From assembly GCF_020184175.1 (NCBI RefSeq), contig NC_065533.1, positions 13,476,695 through 13,540,694 of the forward strand: a stretch of DNA of 64,000 nucleotides. Reading direction: 5' to 3'. The position numbers and the translations under genes are program-made. Shown in pieces: positions 11,766-21,800 of the stretch (within the stretch, counting starts at the first letter, position 1; every line of letters starts with the position of its first letter). A model generated the notes under the pieces. It worked only from the letters and a program-made list of their open reading frames with translations, did not search any database and was not told the origin of the DNA. Origin of the DNA: Aphis gossypii. Its lineage: Eukaryota; Arthropoda; Insecta; Hemiptera; Aphididae.

Positions 11766-12310
11766 AGTATGGCTGTCCCTATACCACATCAAAATTTTAA
11801 AATTTTAGTGTCATCTATAATTTAATGTGAGAGCCAAGAGGTGGCATTTATGGTGTGATAATATAAGAATTGTTAGTTATGCCCTACTCATATATATAAG
11901 TTACCATTTTGTACATAATGAAGGTTAGGTTAAATTGTAAATATTATTATATTTATAACTAATACCTAAATACTCATAATTTCCAAAAATATTAACATTT
12001 TTAGAAATAGATTTTATTAGGTACCTAGGTACCTAGATAGTATCTAGGTACCTAGGTACCTAGATAGTATCTATTAATACTAGTGAACTATAAATTTATT
12101 TATAATAACAATTTTTAATAAAATTGGATATTTTAATTTTTATTGTTATCATGTTTGTATTATTCTATTGAACTTTTTTAATTTCACTACCTTTACAGCA
12201 GTATACATTTTTAATTTCCAAAGCAGAATATATATTATATACAGAGGATACCGCTTAATGTGAACAAGTTAGGATCAGCCCCGCTTTCCCTGCACATCAA
12301 GCAGTTAGTC
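11766..12310. mobile_element. duplicated block with pogo-like terminus, unit 2
   Basis: It is paralogous to 2600-3020. It carries the shared GAGAGCCAAGAGGTGGCAT landmark (11828) and one terminus CAGAGGATACCGCTTAATGT (12242), preceded by TATA, with a following CG-containing stretch. It contains the perfect 27-bp tandem repeat at 12018-12071. Unit 1 has two such termini, unit 2 one. Confidence 0.5.
12018..12071. repeat. perfect 27-bp tandem duplication built of GGTACC palindromes
   Basis: Two exact 27-bp copies, 12018-12044 and 12045-12071. Each holds TAGGTACCTAGGTACCTAGA, which is itself almost entirely palindromic. Such short palindrome-rich repeats are prone to slippage. Confidence 0.85.
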
Positions 12311-12631
12311 TTAAAAATCGAAATTAGAAAAAAAAAAAACAAAAATGTTTATTATACCAAAAAAGTTTTTATTTTGCACATGACATATATTGATTTATTT
12401 ATTAATGTAAAATTACTATGTAAATAAAATTATTATTTTGAGGTGGAAGCGTATAAAAAATTTAATAAATGCAATGATTATATTAATTTCATAAACTAAT
12501 ATATTTTTTATCAAAAAGTATATTGTATAATATAATATTTTTACCTCCCATCTATTATTGAAAAAAGTTTTCTGCAATTAAATTGATCATGTAAAATAAA
12601 ACCTGTTAGTATTTCTTGATTTAACAGCAGG
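12311..12631. other. AT-rich segment downstream of small minus-strand gene 2
   Basis: No gene is seen. Parts (12420-12450, AAATTATTATTTTGAGG) match 3125-3145, confirming that this interval belongs to the duplicated unit. Confidence 0.4.
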
Positions 12632-12891
12632 TCACATTATTTTGTAGTCTACCAATCGTTTTGAATTGTAACATTTTGTCCAGAATATTAATACCATCAA
12701 AATGCCAAAATAGCTCATTTGAGTTGCGTCCTTCCCGGCAGTCTTTTCCGAAAATAATACATTGCTTGATTGTGTTGGGATGGTAGATAATTGTACACAA
12801 TTACCATTAAATTCTTTATCATAAAGACAATGCCACTGTGGTGACCAAGGGTATTGCTCTCCCATTCTCTGTAAGTTGTAACCCATCGTAT
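12632..12891 (-). CDS. small unrecognised protein exon, unit 2
   Basis: Paralog of the minus-strand exon at 3382-3590. It is entered through an acceptor ATTTTTTAG just above base 12891, with the ATG at 12886. It encodes 84 residues beginning MGYNLQRMGEQYPWSPQ, with the shared core LYDKEFNGNCVQLSTIPT and EKTAGKDATQM, then a C-terminal extension to a stop at 12632 that unit 1 lacks. No domain, signal peptide or membrane segment is convincing. The conserved acceptor plus frame argue that this is a real exon. The upstream exon and promoter, probably in the island at 13200-13400 shared with DCAF12, were not resolved. Confidence 0.4.
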
Positions 12892-13249
12892 CTAAAAAAT
12901 ATTTGTTCTTTTAGCGTTTTTTTTTTTTTTGTGACATACATAAACGTTTATAAGTAATGAAATTGTTATTAAACAAAAATATATTTAAAATGTTTGATTA
13001 AATACTAATATTTTTTATATATTATATTCAAAATTGTACAATTTAGCACGTCTTATAGACCTTCAACTTGTGACAAATACGTACTTAAACAAAACTATTC
13101 CGATGCAGTTAGTCAATGACTATATCAAAGTCCTCGAACGATCAGATCTCTGAATGACGGCTAATAATTATTGACGAACGCGGATACTTAAGAGAAAAAA
13201 AAATGGAGACAAACGACACACTTAACAGACTCGAACGGAGTCACGGACA

Positions 13250-13430
13250 ACGTGTTTGAAGTGTTTACACTGTAAATTAATGAAGACGACGCTACGACGC
13301 GTCCAGATCGTCAGGTCGTCGTTTCTAGTAACCCAAACGAATACCGACGATACCGCACTCGTAAAGCGCGTCCCATACCACGTGTGGCGGGAGCCGGTAA
13401 GCTGATAATACCTGAATATGATAACAAGTA
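13250..13430 (+). promoter_or_regulatory. putative promoter and 5'UTR exon of DCAF12 copy 2
   Basis: A CpG-bearing island homologous to 3800-3930 and 18600-18720. It contains the E-box palindrome CACGTG at 13379-13384 and a strong splice donor GAGCCG|GTAAGC after base 13396. That donor would join to the acceptor at 13838-13839, one base upstream of the DCAF12 ATG, giving a 443-bp 5'UTR intron. The position between divergent genes suggests a bidirectional promoter. The transcription start is not identifiable by eye. Confidence 0.5.
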
Positions 13431-13525
13431 AATTTTAAATATTACCTATCATAATTCAGTTTTTCAATTTTTACAATTTCTTTAGTGTTATTTAAAATAT
13501 ACAACTTAACCAATACGCGTAAAAT

Positions 13526-13566
13526 AAAACAGGACTCGCTCAAACGTGCCCACATTAAGCGGTTAT
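13526..13566 (-). mobile_element. truncated, inverted pogo-like terminus
   Basis: The reverse complement reads TAACCGCTTAATGTGGGCAC and on to CGTTTGAGCGAGTCCTG, matching the terminus at 2789-2842 but lacking the outermost CAGAGGAT. Homology between DCAF12 units 1 and 2 resumes right after it (about 5440 and 13567). Homology of the unit-2 promoter block to the third block (18600-18840) ends right before it. It sits exactly at a rearrangement junction. Confidence 0.5.
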
Positions 13567-13840
13567 TTTTAATTATTCATAAATTTATTCTTTTAAAATA
13601 ACTAATTTTGTTAAAATATTTCTTACGTATAAATTTCTCTTGTTGTATTTAACATTCCCTGTTCTGAATGATTTTTGACGTATCGATATCTTAACTAGCG
13701 TTAACTATACCCTTAACTATATCCTGGACGTAAAGTAAATACTATTTATGTTATACATTGGTATTATTTTGATTCCTTTTATACGTATTTTTTAAACATG
13801 AAATGTATGTTCCGATGTTCGGTATTATTTTTGTTTTAGG

Positions 13841-16800
13841 ATGGCACAAACAAGACGAGTTCCAGTCTTTGGTTCACTGCCACCTTGTGCATACCAATCT
13901 CGACTGGATGAACGTAATTTAATACGTACGACTAGAATGGAACGGAACAGAATATCAGATAAACCAGAAGACCTTGTTTTCTATGAAGACTCAGACTCAG
14001 AAGAAGAGAGTACAGTGCCATTGTTTACTGTGTTAAACTCTTCATATAACATTGTAGATTATGTAAGAAATCGAGAATATGGAATGCGAGAGTATCGTTC
14101 AGTAAACCAAAATTATGGTACAAGGCATTTACTCACACATAACTTAGTCAAAGAACGGTCTATATCGTTAAAAACCATGGATAAAGTGTTTTGTTCACAA
14201 TGGCTTAACGGTACAAAAATTGTTTTTGGTACAAAATGTAATAAAGTAAGCATACCTATTGTATTGTTATAATTCTAAAATTTCTTCTATACTTCAATAA
14301 AAATTTTTTAATTTTAGCCTTTTAGAAATTATATTCTTAAAATTAATGAATTAAAAAATAGAAATAATTACTTTTAGGTTTATGCATTTGTACATTGATA
14401 CTTAACTGTTCAGTATTAATTTATGAAAAATAATTACAATAATAGATTTTTTATTGATTTATTGAACTTTTAAAAATTTAAATTATAAAAGGTACAGATC
14501 TATTATTGCCATACCCGGACTTTTGTGAATACACAAGATATAATCGATATACCATCAAAAGTAATAGTTATACTAATAATATCTTTATTACTTATTGGTA
14601 ATATTTATAATATATGAGAGTATTAAATAAAATCAACTATTAATTCTTTTATGAACAATACAAATAAACATTTTATTCGCTTAAAAATTAAAATGTGTTT
14701 TATTAGTGTTAATTAATAGTTTTAATTATAGAAAAAAAAACAATAATTTATAACAATACTTTGTTTTTCAAGTATAATATATAGGTTCATTATAAAGTAA
14801 CATCATTTTTAAAATATCTATATCATGGTTTTATGTACTATGATCAATGATCTACATACAAAATGAATACTTCATAATGAAATTATGATGCAATTTTTTT
14901 AACTTTTTTCCCAACCATTTAATTATAAAATGTTTTAAACAAAACCACTTGGTTAAAATACATTTTAACCCTGCTGATAGGTATATTATGTAGTACGGTT
15001 ACAAAATGTTCATGTGCACAGATAGGTTACAGATAACAAGCTAGATTCTTCAATAATTAATTTTATAATTTGATCATAATTGATAAAAATGATAAATAAG
15101 GGCCTTTAATATTTTGTACTCAAATAAATAATATTTTAATTTTATTGACTATACATAAATTATACACAAAATATAATTATGTGTATTATATTTCAATCAT
15201 CGACCTATTATATCTTATTTAATAATCAATATACATTTATTTTACCTTTATAATTAGTTAATGGTTTATGATGTAAAATCACACGAACTGGATCAAATAC
15301 CATCGATAAAAGGACATGCAGCTGATCAACAAAGTGGTATACATTCATTAAAAATTAATCCATCCAGAACATTATTGGCTACAGGAGCATATAACTCTAA
15401 TGAAATAGCTGTATATAGATTGCCAACATTAGATCCAGTTGCTTTAGGCGAGGTAAACAATATAAAAAAAAAAAAAAATATGCAACTATTATTTATATTT
15501 TTATTTTATTAGGGTGCTCATGCAGATAGGATATTCGACATTGAATGGTTGGATGATGAGTTTTTTGTTAGTGGATCACGAGATACCAAACTTGCATTAT
15601 GGCAAGTTCAAGATAAATATCAAGAAAAGTATGATTCTGACGGTGACCTTAGACAACCAATTACTCAATTTCTAAACCCTGCAGTTATAAGAACATGCAA
15701 AACAGCACTAAAAGTTCGAGCAATCACATTTAATAAAAATCTAAAAGAAATGATTACATCGTCACTAAATGGATATGTTCATGTTTGGGATGTTGAACGT
15801 TTTAGACAAGTAATTGCAATTTTATTTATTATTATTTTTTTTTTTAAAAAACACTTCTTCATTAAAATTAAATATATTGATTACTTAATTTAGTAGGTAG
15901 TATAGTAATTCAAATGTATATGAGGTGTAACACGGCTATTTAACAAAGTTCCATTACAAATGTTACTATCTTTATTAAATAGTCCTGGTACACTGTATTT
16001 TGTCATTTAAAAATTAACTTACATTTAAGATTGAAAATAAAATCTTCATTAATCCATTTATACAATTTTGTATTTTTTAATTTATTATTTATATCTTATT
16101 TTGCATAACAGAAGTTTTCAATAAGATTGCCATCTTGTCAGGACAATGTTTGCATTGCAATGAAAAATGATAGTAGTTTATATGCTGTTGGATGTCATAC
16201 ATATACACTATTACTTGATTCAAAAACTCTGCATATTATGAAAAAAATCCCTGCTAGATATAGTGGATGTGGTTTGTATATTTTAGTACTTCCTTGGCTA
16301 ATACTAAATTTTCTTCTAACAACATAATTTTCTAATACATTTTTAAAATGAAAAATTTATTTATATATTTATATATTTGTTTGTTTAATAAGTGATTTTT
16401 ATATTAGATTTAAACAGTAGGAAATTACAGGATAGAAAGGTACAGAGTAGTATCACCCAACAAAATGGATAAATTCTGACATATTTTGCAACCGGCTGAT
16501 TTTTACACAGGCCTAAGTTTATCTTTGATATATACAGTTTAATCTTTTTCTTTGGTGAACACTTAATCTCTATGGTCTTATACTATATGACTTACGATAA
16601 CAATACTTCGACATTTTCAAAAATTTTGGAATCATACACTAAAAGTTTGAGAATGTTATTTAATTCTAAGAAGTGATGAATCAACCACACATTTTTTTAA
16701 TTAATATATATTTTAAATTATTTAAAATAATAATATATTGTAAGATATAATTTTTCATTCATTTATTTGGGGTAGATCGCAATATTATATTCGTAAATTT

Positions 16801-17299
16801 ACAAGTAGACCATTTACCATATGACAGACGATAATACAACTTCAATTATGTTTATTAGAATTATGAAATATTTATAAGAATATAATTCATACAAACCTTT
16901 GTTGATTTAATTTCTGTTATGTTACAGGAATTAGGTCTTTAAGTTTCCAAGATAATGTAATTACAATTGGAACAGGCGTTGGTGTTATAATGTTCTATGA
17001 TATACGGGCAGGAAAGTACTTAGAATCCAGTATTAATTCCACTAAATCAGTTGTTTTAAATACAAGCAAAGGTTATGTTGTAAGTATCATTATCTTTAAT
17101 TCATATGTAATTTGATATTTAAGAACTTTGTTTTCAGTGCCCTGATGAAGATTTAATGGAGGAACAAGGATTTCAACAAGCCAAATATACACCAGCAATT
17201 TATACACATTGCTATGATTATTCAGGAACAAGATTATTTTCTGCAGGTGGACCGTTATCAACCAATTTATGTGGCAATTATGCAGGTTTATGGCAATAA
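13841..17299 (+). CDS. Dcaf12: DDB1- and CUL4-associated factor 12, tandem copy 2
   Basis: Second intact DCAF12, with the same gene structure as copy 1. Coding exons are 13841-14245, 15258-15452, 15513-15809, 16112-16271, 16928-17079 and 17138-17299, and every exon has the same length as its counterpart. It encodes 456 residues with no frameshift or premature stop. The WD-repeat landmarks KVFCSQWLN, INPSRTLLATG, GSRDTKLALW, GTGVGVIMFYDIRA and GNYAGLWQ are all kept. Replacements concentrate in the acidic N-terminal region (residues 10-60), for example EEPDEEEES versus EDSDSEEES. The adjoining introns are at least as similar as exon 1, which fits a recent duplication with relaxed or altered constraint on the protein. 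Which copy, if either, keeps the ancestral role cannot be told from sequence. Confidence 0.93.
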
Positions 17300-17907
17300 T
17301 ATTATTTCAATTTACTGTTTAAACATTATTTAAAGTATTCTTATACTGTATACTCTGTTTTTACCTTCAATTAATAAAATATCAGTATTTTCTGAGTGGC
17401 ATTCCTTGAGTAATTAAAAACTTTTCGCAAAATATTGTACTATATAATTTTACAAGCAAATTAATTGTGCTTCGTTATAATTAATATTTTATCTTATTTG
17501 ATTTTGAGGTTTGAACATAGGAGTAAGAACTAAGACTATACTTGGCTGGAATGGGTGTTTTTATCTATTGATTTTAATGTAAAAAACATCTTCACAATTT
17601 ATGTAAAAATAATTATTAATGTATAGCAATTGAATACTCTAGTTAAATGAACATTAATTCTTCTTGTATTAAAATAATAAACTACTATATTTTTTTATTG
17701 AATGTGGGGGTCATTTATGTGTTAAAATAATTAAGTAAATATTGATTTTATATACATAGGTAATATATAATTACTATTATTAATTTAATATTGAATCAAT
17801 TTTTATATCATCTAACGCCAAATGTATGAAATTAAAAATTATTTGACGACAAGTCAAAGATGATAGAGTAGAAGCTGATCTTCACCACCAGATATAATCT
17901 TTTTATT
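17300..17907. other. 3' flank of DCAF12 copy 2
   Basis: AT-rich. The first 110 bases parallel the 3' flank of copy 1, including AATAAAATATCAGTATTTT shortly after the stop (17370), which contains a plausible polyadenylation signal. No further gene is seen. Confidence 0.5.
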
Positions 17908-18420
17908 TTCCACCAATCAATGATTCAAGTGCTGTAACTTCACATGTGTAGATTTAATAATTTAATTTATAAGAAACATAGTAACACAATTTTCATGTTA
18001 AAATAATTTATATATTTTATAATAAATTACTTAAGAATATTTTATGATTTATTTTTTCTTCATTATTGAATAATTAAAATTGCAATCAATCAATTTTTAA
18101 TTTTTTACTATTTATAAATAAAATATTGAAATCAACTTATAAATTAAAAACATGACAATTAAATTATATTTATTTTATTTTTTTAGAGCTTTTGAAATCT
18201 AATTATCTGTCTCATTTCATATTAGATTTGTCATAGTACATGACAATGTACTAAGGTACATCTTAGAATCCTGGGGAAAGTCTGATGTTTTTCTGTAGAA
18301 GTAATACTTCCTATGCAGCTAGAGTATTCCCAGGGTCTTTATCTTCTTGGATTCTCTTGTAAAACTATCTTAAATCATGATAATAAATGTTAATGTCAAA
18401 TTTGTATTTAATTAAATGTT
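17908..18420. repeat. 3'-flank repeat of the DCAF12 array, copy C
   Basis: It is homologous to about 430-945, with the landmarks CAAGTGCTGTAACTTCACAT, CATGACAATTAAAT and TCTTCTTGGATTCTCTTGTA. The conserved hairpin is at 18234-18253. It lacks the MITE present in copy A at the equivalent of 960. It lies about 0.6 kb past the DCAF12 copy 2 stop codon, giving the ancestral spacing. Confidence 0.8.
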
Positions 18421-18599
18421 AGTTATTAATTTGCAAACATTAACTATTATAATTATCATTTAAAATTAGCTTCAAATTTTATTTATGTTTAAATTAATGA
18501 TTTTTGTTATTTTGTTGTAATTCAAAAACTATTAATTTATGAGCTTGAAAAAATGTAACTATATTTCCTTAACTTACAAGCATTTGAATCCCATTGAAA

Positions 18600-18840
18600 T
18601 TTGACGACACAACGACGCGTCCAGTCGTCGTTTCTAGTATATCTACCAGAAACCTAACTGACGATACCACGTGTGGCGGCAATCGCAAGCATGTAATACC
18701 TGAATATGATAATAAGTAGATTTTTAATAATATGATAATTCAGTTATTTTAATTTTTACAATTTCTTTGATGTTGTTTAAAATATATAATCAATATTGGT
18801 CGTCAAAATCAATTAGCGTAAAATAAAGAGGGAATAAGTA
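18600..18840 (+). pseudogene. orphan third copy of the DCAF12 promoter block
   Basis: It aligns with 13290-13525: ACGACGCGTCCAG, GTCGTCGTTTCTAGTA, ACGATACC, CACGTGTGGCGG (CACGTG at 18668-18673), AATACCTGAATATGATAA and TTACAATTTCTTT. The donor GTAAGC of unit 2 reads CATGTAATAC here. No small gene lies to its left and no DCAF12 coding exon to its right, so it is the remnant of a further array unit whose body was lost. Homology stops at about 18835 (AGCGTAAAATAAA). Confidence 0.7.
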
Positions 18841-21800
18841 CAGTAATCATGCCTGGTAAAACATAAATATTCTTTATAAATCCGTACATAGCCACACAGG
18901 TAAATTAGTTACTTCATTTTTAGATATAACTGCACATTTAATACTAATGGAATAACTAATTCGTTTTTTATTTACTTATAAAACAAATGTATAACCACTA
19001 TAACCACTAACATCATTATAAAACACTAGAAATATTTCTTAGTGCCTTCTCAGAAATGAAAATGGTTTCATCAATCTTATATAGGGCTGATGGATCAAAA
19101 TTAATATTTGATAAGCAACTTTGAGTTGGATTTTCAAAAATAAAGTGTAGGAGATATGTGGTGCTTACGCTTTACTTTGTTTTTAACAATTTTGTACATT
19201 ATGATTGATGATGTTCATCAATTAAGTTTTTTAATATAAATGGACATTGAGGTTCAACACTATTTTATGTGGTTATATCTAACATTTTATTTAGTACAAC
19301 ATATAATTGCCATATATTTGTCAAATTCAATTCTGAATCAAATGGTTATACTTTCAAAATTGTCAGATTTGAATCAGAAAGTTTGAGATGAAAACTAAGT
19401 TTTTTATTAACAAAATAAAAATTAAAATTGTGTATTTCCACACATAAGTGACATAATTAAGATTAATAGTAAGATTTTTGAATTTTTAATAATATATTAT
19501 TATCATAAGTAGGTAAGTTTCATTTATGATGTAATATTAAATAGGTATATAATTACAATGTATGCATTTAATAAATACTCTGTAAATTGTGTGTTCAAAG
19601 GTGTTTGCGATCTGATCGTATTATTATACGATCATAGCAGTAAAATACCTACTATTTATTATACATAATAATAAATTTTCAATAATAATATAAGTAGTTA
19701 CTTTCATGTACCTACTGTAGTTGTATACATTGTTGCGTGTCAGGTGTTCGTGTGTTACAATACAATATCATACATGCACTTACAACAGGTATGCTGTTGG
19801 TTTATATTTATGTTAATATACCCAAGTTACCTATATATAAATCATGATTTATTGTTATATAGATTATAGGTGTATAATATGTTTAAAATATGTATAAATT
19901 ATAATACACAGATATATGCCAGATGGACTATTGATGCGTATTTACAAGTCCGTAGATGGCGTAGATGACGTAGTGAAATAGTAAATAATTCAATAATGAA
20001 CATAATAAAGGTGTATTCACGTATTGTGTATATGCTATTAATATGTGCTTACGTGTGGTTATGTTTATGCACAAATTAAAAAGTAAACCATTCATATCGG
20101 CGATAAAATGTTCAGATTATACTACAATACTGTAATATACACGATTTAAAATATATTTTAACCCGTGTTTGCATACTGTCTATTCATTAGAATTAAAAAA
20201 TCGATAATTTGCCTATATTTTTCTCCTTAAACTATGCAATGTTTGTATTATTATATGAAAATATTGTCGAAAACGTATTAGTTTTTGTCGTTTGTCTCGA
20301 CATAATATCAGGATAATAATTAGAAATATGAAAAAAATATTCATACTCAATTGTTTAGTTATTTAGTAATTTAGTAATAAATTAATAATTTTTAAATTTC
20401 GAAAAGATACCTACCTTTATCTATCGATGCCAAATTAAAAAATTAATATACTGTGTATGTGACACTATCATGGTTAATTTATTATTATTTATTAGTTTAC
20501 AAATGTTTATAAATTACATACACGGTGTTCTTGTAAGTTTAATTATAATAGATACTATATTAAAAAAACACACTGCAGTGTTTTTATTAACCGTTTTAAC
20601 TAATTAAATTATTGGGAGTGGTGGTTGCTTTAATACGTCGATGTGAAATTCAAATAATAAAAACACATTTTATATTGTCCATTGACAATAATAAAATAGT
20701 ACCTATAATAAAAATAAACGACTTGAGTATTATATAAATAGGTTGCATATTTAATACGGTGTACACTGTCACAGTATACCTACATATTTACATACAAATA
20801 TAAATAAAACTCACATCACATATAATATTAGGTATATATTTATATTATCACTTAAGCTTATTGTTTATAATATTAAAACAGATGGCATAATATACAATTT
20901 TGAGAAAAATGAAATGTACATTATTATTTGTATGCTATTCGTATATAAGTACAGTGGTATACATAAAAAATGAATACAGCGATGTGTCTAGGCGCTAATC
21001 ATTTACCATACATATCCATATATATAATATAATATATGTATATAATATATATATACAGTGCCGGCGTTAGATTTTTCGCTGCCCTATGCCAATTACTGAA
21101 TTATCTATAATATGCCGCCCCAAAAATTCCAAAAAAATTTGCCGCCGGCACTGTATATACTATAATAATATAATAAATTAATAATATCCATTCTAAACCT
21201 ATAAGTGTATTAAGATAATTAACAGCTACTAATTAAAGTGAAATTTTTCATCGAAATTTAATGCCTTAAAAATAAAATAATTTTAGCATTAAAATAATTA
21301 ATAGGTACTCATTGACATAATACATATTTATAATTTACATGATTATGATTATATGAATATAATTATATTTATGACTATATGGTATAAAAATATATGTGTA
21401 ATTATGACATCTATTTATGAGATCTCTTTACACGCAATCCATATTTTAATAAATTGTTTTCAAAATAACTTATATTAAATACCTATTAATTTTGATGCTT
21501 ATAAATTATAATTAAATGCTCAGTAAATTCTAAACGCACTACCTCCATAAAATAATTGTTAAATATTATAATATTTATCAATATACCTATTATCATTGTT
21601 GAGAATCAAAATATCCTACTGTTTGTAATAATTGTAAATTGCGCTAGTTGGTTTGTAATTTCTACTAATGTAGATTTTTAGTATATTAATATATTATATT
21701 TATATACATTTGCTATTAATTATTATATAATGATATACCTAGTCTTAGTGTATTCATAGGGCCGTAGACACGGGGGGTTAAGGGATTATATAGTAAGTAT

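Noticed and set aside
19080..19400. Minus-strand stretch resembling a worn coding sequence
   Set aside because: Fragments such as DPSALYKIDETIF read well but stops and gaps are frequent and no family could be named.
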